Origin: Paenibacillus riograndensis SBR5
GTDB lineage: Bacteria > Bacillota > Bacilli > Paenibacillales > Paenibacillaceae
Length of the DNA: 64,000 nucleotides
Direction: 5' to 3'
Assembly: GCF_000981585.1 (NCBI RefSeq)
Contig: NZ_LN831776.1
Span: 4,075,187 to 4,139,186 of the forward strand
Shown here: positions 16,965-26,913 of the stretch, piece by piece
How the letters are laid out: each line of letters starts with the position of its first letter
Position numbering within the stretch: position 1 is the stretch's first letter
Notes under the pieces: generated by a model
Databases searched by the model: none
Told to the model about the DNA's origin: nothing
The model's input: only the letters and a program-made list of their open reading frames with translations
Program-made: the position numbers and the translations under genes

Positions 16965-18815
16965 ATGGTAGAGAATTTAAATAGATCGTTGACGGTAGCT
17001 TTGTGTTTGCTATTGGCATTCTGTGCCTCTGTATTTATCGGAGAAGAGACCCTAATTTCTATCGTTGCCATCATATTTTTATTAGCCGAGCTAGGGATCT
17101 CTTATTTTCTTTTGAAGAAGCGTACTGCATTACATTGGATATATATGGGTGCTGTGACTGTGGAAGTTTTATTTGTAATGACCGGGTCTTTTTGGGCGCT
17201 TGCGGTTTCAATTGTACTGCTATTGGTCTCGGGTATCTGGAATGAGTTTTTCCAAGGTATGGGACGCAAAAGGGCGATGTTTATTCTCGTGGTACGGAAA
17301 GCGTTATTCAGTCTGGCGGCTCTGACCGTAAGCGTCTTGTGGGTGATTAATCTCTATGCACAGCCGATTGTGAAATCAATTGAACTCCCTGCCGATAGGA
17401 AGTCTGAGATAGATCCAGCGAAACTGGATCCTCCGGCAGTGATGCTGAAAAACATTGAGACGATGAATGCCTTCGGCAGCCGGACAACAGGCTCGGAAGG
17501 GCACAATCAATTTATTGCATGGCTGGAGCAGCAGGTGGCGGATATGGGGCTGTCCATAAACCGGGACAATTATACCTTTGACCGCTGGGAAGAGAAGAAA
17601 AGCTCGATAATCATCGACAACCAGGAAATCCATGTGTCCTCGGCGTATCCTTACTCTGGAGAAACCGATGCAAACGGAGTGGCGGGCGAGCTGGTGTATA
17701 CCAAACGCGGGGATTACGCCAAAGCCAAAGGCAAAATTGCCGTGGTGGAAGTGAAAAACCTGAAGCATTTTCCTATTGGTCTGGTAATGAACGTACGGAA
17801 AGCTTTTCCCGCACGGAGTAAAATTCCATCTAGCGAAGGTGACCTTGTACTGACCACAGGTTTAAAAGAGGCTCATTTGGACGAAGCAAAAGCAATGGGT
17901 GTCAAAGCCGTTATTTTAGTCTGGGAAGGGGTATCTGACGAGAAGGTTGAACAGCAGTATTTGCCTTTTACTACAGATTACGCCGGCATTCCTGCGGTTT
18001 GGATAAACGGAACAGATGGACAAAAGGTGATTCATGCAGCTAAGGTACACCAAGAAGGTACAGTGATTTTGGAGGCGGATGTGCAGAAGGACGCGCCGAC
18101 GGAATCTTTTTACGTGAAAATTGAAGGCAGAAATAAAAATGAATCCATCATCGTAAACACCCATACGGACGGTGTGAACGTGATTGAGGAAGACGGGGCC
18201 ATAGGCATGCTGTAGATGATTCGTTATCTGCAACAGGAGCAGCCGGAGCGGACGATGGTTTTCGCTTTTGTCACGGGGCATTTTAGACTGCCTGATTTTA
18301 AGGGCACCTCACAGGCTACGTCCACCTGGATGGAAGCTCACTCCGAGTTGTGGGACGGAGGTAGTGGTCATATGAAGGCCGTGGCTGGAATTACTGTAGA
18401 ACATCTTGGAAGCCTGGAATGGAAGGACGACGCCTCGGGGCATTACGGACCGACGGGGCAGATGACCACGGAATTTACCTATGCAGGCAATGCCATGATG
18501 GAAACAATCTGGCTAAAAGCCGTGGAGCATAGGAGCGCCACGCGTACCGTTATTTTACGCGGACACAACATGCTTGAATTTGGGGAGAGCCAACCCCTGT
18601 TTGAGGCGGGAATCCCGGTGATTGGATTTATTCCCATGCCCGATTATCTGACCGTGAACAGCGAGAACCGGGAAATGGACAAATTCGACTTGGATCTCAT
18701 GCATGCTCAAGTGGAATCCTTGCTGAAGGCAGTTAACCTTGTGGACGGGACCCCAACCGAGGAACTTGGTAAAGTGGACGGGTACTCCTTTTTCTACGGG
18801 CGGACGCAGCTATAG
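16965..18815 (+). pseudogene. M28-like membrane peptidase split by an in-frame TAG
   Basis: One continuous frame of 616 sense codons, interrupted only by TAG at 18213-18215, which is followed at once by ATG. The N-terminus has four to five hydrophobic segments (residues about 7-130). An extracellular PA-like insertion follows, then the M28 metal site NTHTDGVN and EEDG. The stop falls just after the EEDGAIGML segment, before the rest of the catalytic domain (SGHYGPTG and RGHNMLEFGE region). Without readthrough neither half could be an active zinc peptidase. The 3' half has an ATG but no ribosome site. The rest of the frame is undamaged, so the lesion is recent or is suppressed. The start is ATG 16965 behind GGGAGTGGAGAG. 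Confidence 0.75.
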
Positions 18816-19065
18816 CTTATGGGGGTAGGGTGGCTTTTCCTGTTATTAGCGAAACAATTGAGCGTTTATTTTAAAACCGAACTAATCTGTGACGATGACA
18901 TTTTATTAGTATTCAATAATTGGTTGTTGCTGTTCAATCACGATTTGGGAAAAATGCTGTTCGGCGAATTGACATCGAATAATATGATGATTATAATATT
19001 TTAACAGATGCGGTTTGAATGAGTTAAACAGATGCACAAGATAAAGGTGAAGGAGGGGAAGAGGC
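18816..19065. other. AT-rich intergenic region
   Basis: About 250 bases before the TetR gene. A 61-codon frame starting at 18819 is hydrophobic and AT-driven and has no ribosome site, so I do not call it. The last 60 bases should contain the TetR promoter (AATATGATGATTATAATAT around 18980-19000). Confidence 0.4.
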
Positions 19066-19641
19066 TTGCCTTATCCGGAAGGGCATAAGTTAAAAGTCAG
19101 AAAACATATCATTACGAGTGCCGCAAAAGCTTTCCGAACCAAAGGCGTTCGTAACATCAGCCTGCCATACATCATGAAAGGTGCAGGACTGACACATGGG
19201 GGATTTTACTCCCATTTTGAGAACAAAGAGCAGCTGGTTATTGAGGCTTTTCATTTTGCCATTGACGATACGATAGAACTTTTACAAAAGGTAGCTGACA
19301 AGAACGAAGACCAGCCGCAAATTCAGTCCGTTATTGAATTTTATTTAAGCTCTGTTCATCGGGATCAGACGGAGATCGGCTGTATACTACCTACGCTGTC
19401 AGGGGAGATTTCCCAATTATCGGAAGAAGTTCGACAAGCGTACACCCGTGAGTTGCAGCGATTCATGAAGTTTATTAGTGATATGGCAGGAGTCGATGCC
19501 TCTACCGGTTATGCTCTGGTAAACAGTATGGTCGGTACAGTTGCTTTGGCACGCGCGGTCAGTGATCCGAAGCTCAGTGATGATTTATTACTGGCAGGCA
19601 AAAACCAGGCAAAGCGAATCATAGAGGCTTCTATAGGTTAA
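19066..19641 (+). CDS. TetR/AcrR-family transcriptional regulator
   Basis: 191 aa. The HTH (ITSAAKAFRTKGVRNISLPY, then GLTHGGFYSHFENKEQL) and the absence of an extra N-terminus fit the AcrR-like group whose members begin MAYP/MPYP. The TTG start at 19066 has AAGGAGGGGAAG 9 bp upstream. The next gene, a GNAT, begins 38 bp after its stop, so they may be co-transcribed. The target is not evident. Confidence 0.88.
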   Translation: MPYPEGHKLKVRKHIITSAAKAFRTKGVRNISLPYIMKGAGLTHGGFYSHFENKEQLVIEAFHFAIDDTIELLQKVADKNEDQPQIQSVIEFYLSSVHRDQTEIGCILPTLSGEISQLSEEVRQAYTRELQRFMKFISDMAGVDASTGYALVNSMVGTVALARAVSDPKLSDDLLLAGKNQAKRIIEASIG

Positions 19642-19679
19642 AGCTAAATCTTTGCATAGAGAATAGGGGGATTGATCTG

Positions 19680-20099
19680 ATGATAACCAGAGAAGCGAGT
19701 ATGAAAGACTATCCACAATTGAGACAAATTTATCTGGATTCCCGTCGTGGAAGTTTTCATTGGGCCAATGCTGATGAGATGACGCTTGATGATTTTGACC
19801 AAGATACATCGGAAGAACAAATTCTTCTGGCAGAGGAGAATGCCCAGGTTCTCGGATTCGCCTCATTATATGTACCTAACCGCTTTATTCATAATTTGTT
19901 TGTACACCCGACTGCTTCAGGCAAAGGTGTTGGCGATCTGCTACTCAAACGCGCTGTGGCCGAACTGGGAACGCCAGTCACGTTAAAATGTGTCTCCGAG
20001 AATCATAAAGCGCTCAGTTTCTATAACAAGCGGGGCTGGAAAGCCGTTGTGGAGGAAGGAGAGCCTGGGGCGAGATATTGGGTTCTTGTTTATGAATGA
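19680..20099 (+). CDS. GNAT-family N-acetyltransferase
   Basis: 139 aa, a minimal GNAT domain. The acetyl-CoA motif region is NLFVHPTASGKGVGDLLLKR (about residues 76-95), followed by the beta-bulge LKCVSENHKALSFYNKRGW typical of small-molecule acetyltransferases. The start ATG is behind GGGGGATTGATCTG. Its stop overlaps (ATGA) the start of a short DUF4180-like frame, indicating a former operon. Confidence 0.85.
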   Translation: MITREASMKDYPQLRQIYLDSRRGSFHWANADEMTLDDFDQDTSEEQILLAEENAQVLGFASLYVPNRFIHNLFVHPTASGKGVGDLLLKRAVAELGTPVTLKCVSENHKALSFYNKRGWKAVVEEGEPGARYWVLVYE

Positions 20100-20200
20100 A
20101 CATTAGAAAAATTAATGCGGATGGAATAGGAATTGCCTATGTTACTAGTAATGAAAAGTTAATCACTGATGTTCAGTCTGCTATAGAATCGGTACTATGA
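20096..20200 (+). pseudogene. DUF4180 fragment (34 aa)
   Basis: The frame begins inside the GNAT stop codon (ATGA) and reads MNIRKINADGIGIAYVTSNE, then KLITDVQSAIESVL. This matches the N-terminal third of DUF4180 proteins (usually about 120 aa). It ends in TGA exactly where sequence from a MerR-type gene on the other strand begins, so the downstream part was removed by a deletion. Confidence 0.5.
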
Positions 20201-20430
20201 TCATCAACTTTACTCCTAGCATTATTCAATATTGCAATCCTACCATTTAGTGCTTGGACCTTAATTTGATTTGTAACGTTTCGATTTGCCAACCCAAGGA
20301 TGTCCCCATAGGTATTTCGCCAGAAAGCAGTTTTCTAATATCATCAATTCCGAATCTTAGTTCACGAAGTGTTTTAATTAGCTGTAGGCGCCTGCATGAA
20401 TCTAGGCTTTTTGAACATAGTGTGTTGAAT
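20200..20430 (-). pseudogene. MerR-family regulator remnant, frameshifted
   Basis: The minus strand reads RRLQLIKTLRELRFGIDDIR, then KLLSGEIPMGTSLGWQIETL, the second half of a MerR DNA-binding domain and its dimerisation helix. The first ~45 residues, with the helix-turn-helix proper, are missing. After IETLQIK a one-base shift restores the frame as VQALNGRIAILNNARSKVDD. It therefore cannot encode a regulator. It abuts the DUF4180 fragment. Confidence 0.6.
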
Positions 20431-20486
20431 TATAGATTAGTGGAAATTATGAAAAATTATCTCTTAAGTTGATCACAGTAGTTGCA

Positions 20487-20539
20487 TTAACCATAAAACA
20501 TATTATTATTGTAAGACGACAAGAACATTTATGGTTAAC
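20487..20539. repeat. Solitary transposon-end-like site in an 11-bp inverted repeat
   Basis: GACAAGAACATTTATGGTTAACC (core at 20517-20526) resembles the ~20-bp GACAAGAAC sites found in arrays elsewhere in the window. TTAACCATAAA (20487-20497) and TTTATGGTTAA (20528-20538) are perfect inverted copies around it. It lies between the MerR and gap remnants, a deletion-rich spot. Confidence 0.35.
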
Positions 20540-20599
20540 CGTATTTGATATGTGTTATCAATTAATGACTTCATATAAACTTTGCTGAGATGAAGATGA

Positions 20600-21159
<560 letters not shown>

Positions 21160-21363
21160 TAATAAAACAAGTTCCCGCCAGTTGATTAACCGTCCATTTC
21201 AGTTATGTGTCCAAAGTCTTGCTCCAGCAGGCGAACTGCTCCATTTTTGATTACGCTAATAGGCTTCTGATGATCCTGTAGTGCTTATGCCTTCCAAATT
21301 GGCCAAAAGATCCAGTCCAGAGAACAACTTACCATCGATTGCCGTCGTTTGCCCTCTAAAGCC

Positions 21364-22344
21364 CTATCGTCGAGCAGATGGTTCCTCATAGCTTTGCAAG
21401 CCAGCGTCGCGCAAAGTTCTTCCGACATAGCCCAACTCTCGACGTGCAGCGGCATCGTTGACGGTGAACTCACGCCCAATCATGCGTATCATCGAGCGTG
21501 AGATCGGCGGATCGCCGTCTTTCCGCGTGACGGCCCAGATCGTGTCGAACAGCCGGCCAATGGCAGAGACGAGCCAGTAGGACATCGAACGCATCTTATC
21601 GATGGACAGGCCCTGCAAATTCGCAAGCGAGGCGGCGAACTCACGGAAAGTCTGCCCTTCCTGGTCTTTGATGAAGAAGGCATGACCGCCTTCTCCGCGT
21701 TCAAGAGCGCATTGTATGGCTTCAACCACATTGTCCACATGGCAGGTTGAAAAAGGGTAATCGCCGTGGTCGATGAACGCGAACTGTCCAGATCTGACTG
21801 CTTCGGGAAGCGCTCGGCTAAACGGATCACCAGGCCCCCAGATAGCCGGTGGGCGAAGCGCGATCGTTCGAAAGCCGGGTTTGTTGGCTGCAAGAACCAA
21901 TGAATCAGCCCGTGCCTTGCTCGCCAGGTAGGCGGAGAAGTGGTTCGGGAAAGTCGGCGCGCTTTCATCAGCGTCGCGGATGAGCGTACCGCTGTTATCC
22001 ATGTGGATCCCCGCCGCGCTGATGTAAACGAATGTCTTCGCACAGGCGGACTCGGCTGCCTTCAGCAAGGCTGCGGTGCCATCGACGTTGGTACGGAAGA
22101 AGGGTTCGCGAGGCCCTGAAAAGCGGAAAAGGGCGGCCGCATGCACAACCGCATCGATCATCGGTAACACGAATGGCATGCTGCTTTCCAGATCGGCATC
22201 GACCGGCGTCGCACCCATGGCCTTGAGTTTGGCGTGAGATGATACGGAGCGTGTGAGGGCGAAAATCTGGTGACCATCCTCCACTAGCTTCGGGATCAGG
22301 CGGCCGCCGAGCAGGCCGGTGCCTCCCGTGACGAGAATTTTCAT
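21364..22344 (-). CDS. NAD-dependent epimerase/dehydratase (extended SDR), foreign origin likely
   Basis: 326 aa. The Rossmann start is MKILVTGGTGLLGGRLIPKL; the catalytic pair is in HFSAYLASKARAD (YxxxK, about residues 140-144), with an upstream FVYISAAGI providing the Ser. The fold fits 3-beta-hydroxysteroid dehydrogenase/dihydroflavonol reductase-like enzymes acting on a keto group. The gene and ~100 bp upstream are markedly G+C-rich with CGC/GCC/CTG-type codons, unlike both flanks, pointing to recent acquisition from a high-G+C donor such as a proteobacterium. It sits between the gap remnant and intact gap. Confidence 0.85.
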   Translation of the reverse strand: MKILVTGGTGLLGGRLIPKLVEDGHQIFALTRSVSSHAKLKAMGATPVDADLESSMPFVLPMIDAVVHAAALFRFSGPREPFFRTNVDGTAALLKAAESACAKTFVYISAAGIHMDNSGTLIRDADESAPTFPNHFSAYLASKARADSLVLAANKPGFRTIALRPPAIWGPGDPFSRALPEAVRSGQFAFIDHGDYPFSTCHVDNVVEAIQCALERGEGGHAFFIKDQEGQTFREFAASLANLQGLSIDKMRSMSYWLVSAIGRLFDTIWAVTRKDGDPPISRSMIRMIGREFTVNDAAARRELGYVGRTLRDAGLQSYEEPSARR

Positions 22345-22520
22345 TGTAATCTTCCTTTCGGTTCGGAATTCAGGACAGACCGCATGGCGCCGCCACGGAT
22401 TGATGCTACAGCGTCAACCGACGCGCCTCCCGTCAAAACCAGACTAATGCCGAACAATCGATCATCGTATTGTGGAGTGCATCCTTCATAGAATTTTCCT
22501 TCTCTCCATCTTTTGATTAT

Positions 22521-23531
22521 TTATCTAGCGATCTTAGCGAAATGCTTCAGAGTACGAACCAATTGGGCTGTATAAGACATTTCGTTATCGTACCAAGCTA
22601 CGGTTTTCACCAATTGCTGGTCACCGACTGTCAGAACTTTCGTCTGCGTGGCGTCGAAGAGCGAACCGAATGTGATGCCTTTGATATCGGAAGATACAAT
22701 TTCGTCTTCCGTGTAACCGAAAGTTTCTGGATCGGAAGCTTCTTTCATAGCAGCGTTAACTTGCTCAACCGTTACCTTGGTATTCAAAACGGCAACGAGT
22801 TCAGTCACGGAACCTGTTGGTACAGGTACACGTTGAGATGCCCCATCCAGTTTGCCCTTCAATTCCGGAAGAACCAGGCCAATGGCTTTTGCGGCACCGG
22901 TGGAGTATGGAACGATGTTCTCCGCTGAGGCGCGCGCAGCTCGGAAATTGTCTTTTGGATCCGGAGCGTCAAGCGTGTTTTGGTTACCCGTGTAAGCGTG
23001 AACGGTCGTCATCAGCCCGGATTGGATACCGAACTTGTCGTGCAGAGTTTTAGCCATAGGGGCCAGGCAGTTGGTTGTGCAGGAAGCGCCGGAAATGACG
23101 GTTTCCGTTCCGTCCAGTGTGTCATGGTTCACGTTGTATACGATCGTTTTCATATCACCTGCAGCAGGGGCGGAAATGACGACTTTCTTCGCTCCGCCTT
23201 TCAGGTGAAGTTCGGCCTTTTCTTTCGTGGTGAAGAAGCCTGTACATTCGAGAACAATATCAACGCCAAGCTCTCCCCAAGGAAGCTCTTCAGGATTCCG
23301 CTTAGCCAAAACCTTAACCTCTTTGCCGTTTACTTTGAAGGATCCGTCATGAACTTCAATATCACCGTGAAAAGTGCCTTGCGTCGTATCATATTTGAGC
23401 AGATGAGCTAACATTTTAGCGTTCGTAAGGTCGTTAATCGCTACAACCTCGACGCCTTCCACATCTTGAATTCGGCGAAAAGCGAGTCGTCCGATTCGTC
23501 CAAAACCGTTTATACCTACTTTTACAGTCAT
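22521..23531 (-). CDS. gap: Glyceraldehyde-3-phosphate dehydrogenase, type I
   Basis: 336 aa, full length. NAD-binding start [17 protein letters not shown], catalytic Cys in [12 protein letters not shown] (about residue 152), the partner His in [14 protein letters not shown] (about 179) and the C-terminal [13 protein letters not shown] are all present. It converts glyceraldehyde-3-phosphate to 1,3-bisphosphoglycerate in glycolysis. No cggR, pgk or tpi genes adjoin, so this may be a second, stand-alone gap. The start has AGGGGGATTTTTCA upstream. A TetR-type dyad at 23644-23659 lies in its upstream region. Confidence 0.95.
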   Translation of the reverse strand: MTVKVGINGFGRIGRLAFRRIQDVEGVEVVAINDLTNAKMLAHLLKYDTTQGTFHGDIEVHDGSFKVNGKEVKVLAKRNPEELPWGELGVDIVLECTGFFTTKEKAELHLKGGAKKVVISAPAAGDMKTIVYNVNHDTLDGTETVISGASCTTNCLAPMAKTLHDKFGIQSGLMTTVHAYTGNQNTLDAPDPKDNFRAARASAENIVPYSTGAAKAIGLVLPELKGKLDGASQRVPVPTGSVTELVAVLNTKVTVEQVNAAMKEASDPETFGYTEDEIVSSDIKGITFGSLFDATQTKVLTVGDQQLVKTVAWYDNEMSYTAQLVRTLKHFAKIAR

Positions 23532-23641
23532 TGAAAAATCCCCCTATAAGTTTTATTTATTCCAACAAGTGAATGCCTGCAATGAGATAAAAATGACCCA
23601 GCGCTATTTCATTCTTGAATGGCTTGTTGTATAACGCAAAA

Positions 23642-23661
23642 AAGATACCGATCGGTACCTT
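23642..23661. promoter_or_regulatory. Near-perfect 20-bp TetR-type operator
   Basis: AAGATACCGATCGGTACCTT has 12-bp perfect core TACCGATCGGTA (23646-23657) and only one mismatched pair over 20 bp. It lies between divergent gap and a truncated TetR gene, about 95 bp before the latter. TetR/AcrR operators often have an ACCGNNCGGT-type core, so this was probably the TetR binding site. Confidence 0.6.
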
Positions 23662-23753
23662 TTATATTAGCATGATATTAGTGAATTGCAAGGACGAATT
23701 GAATAATTCGTTTAAAACAATTGAAATAAAATACGGTTCATACGGAGGAGCTC

Positions 23754-23915
23754 ATGAAAAAAGGGGACAGAACACGGGAACATATCATTATGAAATCGGC
23801 TGAAATTTTTAACCAGAGAGGATATGCCGGTACATCGCTAAACGATATTAATGCCGACACAGGAATTAAGAAGGGGGGCATCTATCGAAATTTTGCCAGT
23901 AAAATAATCAACTAG
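23754..23915 (+). pseudogene. Truncated TetR regulator (DNA-binding domain only)
   Basis: ATG 23754 behind GGAGGAGCTC opens a 53-codon frame: RTREHIIMKSAEIFNQRGYA, then LNDINADTGIKKGGIYRNFA. This is a complete TetR helix-turn-helix that stops at SKIIN, where relatives continue into the ligand-binding domain. The C-terminal two thirds were replaced by remnants of transposition genes. The fragment could in principle still bind DNA but would lack dimerisation. Confidence 0.7.
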
Positions 23916-25152
23916 ATCGTGAGAAAATCAGTATGTCTGTAATTTGCGTAGGTCAAGAAGAATTGCTCACTAGGAGAACGTTCTTTTTAGGACAACGTAA
24001 GTCTCAGATCATTGGACGCTTTATGACTCATGAGCTTCGTTTTTTCGTTATTACTTCCTTAGATGATTTTAAAGCAGTTCTTCGTTGCTACGATTCACCT
24101 GAAATCTCTGCTTATCCTGAGAACAGTGATTGGAGCTTCACTAGATATTTTTTTCGGGAAGGATATGAGAAAGGTCATCGGTTGGAAAAGGATGCTGCTT
24201 TAATATATTAACAATTTCAAAATCTTCGAAGGGAGCACGGAGTTAACTCAAAACTTGAGATTCCTATGGAGTATTTTACGTATACTGTTGAAAACGCTCA
24301 GAAAATAAATGGAGCCCATGGAGAGAAACTTGAATGGATCTCAGCCCAAAATTGGTTAGATTCCATTAAACCTACAGGCTATATTGAATCTGAAATTTAT
24401 ATGGCTTTAGCAGGTAATGGTGATTAGAAAATGAATGTCGTTTGGAGGAAAGAATGGATAAATGAATATGAATCGCCTTGGTCCGTATTTTGCCTTTGCT
24501 ACTTTTCATATGTCCAGTTGGAACGAATGGAGAGCGCCTGATCAAATGAATCCTGCTGTCCTTCGTTGGGTTCAAGCAAACCAGGCAAACATGAAGATAT
24601 CAAATATGCATTCCAAATGGATTATTAATGCACAACATTGCAATTTAAAGCGTTTAGTTACGGATGATCCTGCAGAGATAAAAGTATTTGATATGGAAGA
24701 ATCCGCGCACAGACAGGATTACTTCTCTAACCGTTTCCAAAAAGATTTACTGCAAGTTACTTCTAATGCTATGGAGCTTAGAAAATCGAATGAAACGATT
24801 GAATTCCTTGAAATTTGTCCCTATGCATATGGATGTAGCGCCACTTCTAATCAGGGAGCTTCTGGAGTATTTCTCTGATCAGGTCGTCAATTATCAAATG
24901 AAAATCCGTAGAAGTATTGATATAGGGGGGCTTTCCTGGATTCTTGAAAAACTGGTCTTACAGTTCTGTGAGAATTTCTTCTGTGCTTGGATGGAGACCG
25001 CAGGGAAGAGAAGTAAAGAAATTAGTATTCCTTCTTGGAAGGAAATTGAGAATATGAGGGATCGTTCGTTTCCAAATGTCGCATTCAAATATAACTTTGA
25101 TGGGAGCAGCTCTCAAGAACATGGTACTATTGCCAATTTGATAATTATCTAA
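23916..25152 (+). pseudogene. Decayed transposition-type genes, tail ending in a transposon-end site
   Basis: Several broken frames follow one another. The first (23933-24211, then past TAA) includes TSLDDFKAVLRCYDSPEI and ends QNWLDSIKPTGYIESEIY before TAG. Then MNVVWRKEWINEYESPWSVF (24432 on) starts a new gene; the ESPWS motif recalls the N-terminus of TnsD/TniQ-type target-selection proteins. A third piece ends NMRDRSFPNVAFKYNFDGSS and then runs into CAAGAACATGGTACTATTGCC. The same SFPNVAFKYNF ending recurs at 51110. Many stops and shifts make these inactive. The TnsD/TniQ reading is tentative. Confidence 0.45.
25114..25152 (+). repeat. Transposon-end-like site fused to a coding remnant
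   Basis: CAAGAACATGGTACTATTGC continues as CAATTTGATAATTATCTAA. The same 40-bp order (site, ATTGCCGAT, TTGATGA, TCTAA) recurs at 27207-27248 and 46207-46249, so this is the inner part of the same transposon end. Confidence 0.5.
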
Positions 25153-25416
25153 AGTTATTTGTGCTAAGTAATATGTTTGACTCGAGGTCGGATGAAGAAG
25201 GCTATTATGAACATAAAGGTAATATCTCAGAGTAATGACGAGACTGTACCTTGATTCCCTGGATGTAATTATAATATCCGATAATCCTCTTTTATATGGA
25301 AAGTAAATGTTTGAACATGGACAATGTACTGCTTTTAAAGGTACAACGTATTTTAGAGAAACTGGATTAGTCAAATTGGCTGAACCGTTGAATCTTCATG
25401 AATGGGGTGGTGGGCC
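25153..25416. other. Gap before the monooxygenase gene
   Basis: About 260 bases. A short frame on the plus strand (25307 on) reads AFKGTTYFRETGLVKLAEPL and then runs out of frame at the monooxygenase start; it looks like the remnant of another protein that I cannot name. No clear terminator was seen. Confidence 0.35.
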
Positions 25417-26874
25417 ATGGCAGTTAAGAACGGCAAAGAATATACCGAGCGTATCAACCGCCAGCAAATCAATATATGGTATCAGGGTAAAATCATCAAA
25501 ACGCCTTTATCCAGCCATCCCGCTTTCAACGGATTAATGAAGACCCAAGCTGAAATGTATGATATGCAGCATCAGAAGAAATTCATGGAACAAATGACCT
25601 TTCAGAGCGGGACTGACGGGGAGCGTTACGGACTTTCCTTCCTGGCACCGAGAAGCAAGGAAGACCTGGTTCGCAGGAGAATCATGATGGAATTGTGGGT
25701 AGAGAAGCACCATGGGTTTTTAGGGAGATCACCAGATTATATGAACACGACGCTGATGTCTTTATATACCGCGGCTCATCTGTTACAAGAGTACAATCCG
25801 GAATATGAAGATAATCTCAAAAAGTACTATGAATACTGCCGCAGTCAGGACATCACATTATCCCATGCATTCATTCAGCCGTTTGCCAGCCGATTGTCCG
25901 AGCTGGTAGACGAGGTTGATGTTTCCATTACAGCTAAAGTTATCAATCGCAAAGAGAACGGAATTGTGGTAAACGGTGCTTTTATGATGGCTACGCAGGC
26001 AGCAACCTGTGATGAAATACTGGTGTTCCCTTCACCTTTCCCTTCCATGCAGGAACAGGATAATCCATATGCCTTTGCATTTGCCGTTCCCAATGATCTG
26101 GAAGGGATGACCTTCATATGTCGTGAGAGTTATTCAGGCTCATCTCATTATGATCATCCGCTGAGCAGCAGATTTGAAGAAATGGACGCCATGGTTATCT
26201 TCGATCACGTGTTCATACCACGCTACCGTATCTTTTACTTAGGGAATGAAGAGATTGGAGAGCGGCTGTTCAGCGAAGGGAATTTTCACAGCCATGCCGG
26301 TCATCAGGTGCTTACACGCTACATTGGCAAGACGGAATTTCTTCTCGGCCTGATCTCTAAATTGTCGGATGAACAGAATATCGCTCTCGAAGCGGTTACT
26401 ATAGAACGGATATCTCGGATTTTGACCATGCTTGAAAATTTGAGATCCCTTCGCCTGGCTTCGGAAATTATGGCAGAACCGGATTCCAAGGGCTATTATG
26501 TGCCGGCCCAAAAGCCGCTGATTGCTGCTACGATGCAGTATTCCTCTTTTTATCAGGAGATGCTGGGTATGCTCCAGGACATCAGTTCCAGCAGCCTTGT
26601 TATGCTTCCTTCCGAGACAGACCTGGAATCTGATGCCGGCGACTTTATCCGTCTTTATCTTAAAGGACAGGATACATCAGCCTGCGACCGGATTTCTCTT
26701 TTCCGGCTGACCTGGGAACTGGGTGTCGGTCCCTTCGGCGGCAGACAGAAACAGTTTGAGCGCTTTTTCTTTGGAAACACCCGTACGCTTACTTCCCGAA
26801 TGTATAACGGGTACAGTCTGGACAAATACAAAGCGATGATTGATGAATTTCTGCACCGCGGGGAAACCCACTGA
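25417..26874 (+). CDS. 4-hydroxyphenylacetate 3-monooxygenase (HpaB)-family oxygenase
   Basis: 485 aa, the usual length of HpaB-type FADH2-dependent aromatic hydroxylases. Family features in order: an N-terminal RINRQQINIWYQGK; the central KHHGFLGRSPDYMNTTLMSLYT; VNGAFMMATQAATCDEILVF in the beta-barrel; the flavin-side HQVLTRYIGKTEFLLG helix; and a C-terminal FGGRQKQFERFFFGN. It would add a hydroxyl group ortho to a phenol using reduced FAD from a separate reductase, but no HpaC-like reductase is adjacent. ATG 25417 is in GGGTGGTGGGCCATG, a weak ribosome site; 25402 is an alternative. Confidence 0.85.
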   Translation: MAVKNGKEYTERINRQQINIWYQGKIIKTPLSSHPAFNGLMKTQAEMYDMQHQKKFMEQMTFQSGTDGERYGLSFLAPRSKEDLVRRRIMMELWVEKHHGFLGRSPDYMNTTLMSLYTAAHLLQEYNPEYEDNLKKYYEYCRSQDITLSHAFIQPFASRLSELVDEVDVSITAKVINRKENGIVVNGAFMMATQAATCDEILVFPSPFPSMQEQDNPYAFAFAVPNDLEGMTFICRESYSGSSHYDHPLSSRFEEMDAMVIFDHVFIPRYRIFYLGNEEIGERLFSEGNFHSHAGHQVLTRYIGKTEFLLGLISKLSDEQNIALEAVTIERISRILTMLENLRSLRLASEIMAEPDSKGYYVPAQKPLIAATMQYSSFYQEMLGMLQDISSSSLVMLPSETDLESDAGDFIRLYLKGQDTSACDRISLFRLTWELGVGPFGGRQKQFERFFFGNTRTLTSRMYNGYSLDKYKAMIDEFLHRGETH

Positions 26875-26913
26875 TTCCAGAGACGTGGCAATTCCCCGCC
26901 TGAACTTCACTGC

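Noticed and set aside
18819..19004. 61-codon hydrophobic frame after the M28-like gene
   Set aside because: It begins 4 bp after the stop without a ribosome site of its own; composition explains it.
20254..20472. 72-codon plus-strand frame
   Set aside because: It is antisense to a recognisable MerR fragment and has no ribosome site.
21489..22043. 184-codon second frame inside the G+C-rich epimerase gene
   Set aside because: High-G+C DNA leaves other frames open by chance; the epimerase frame has the Rossmann and YxxxK motifs.
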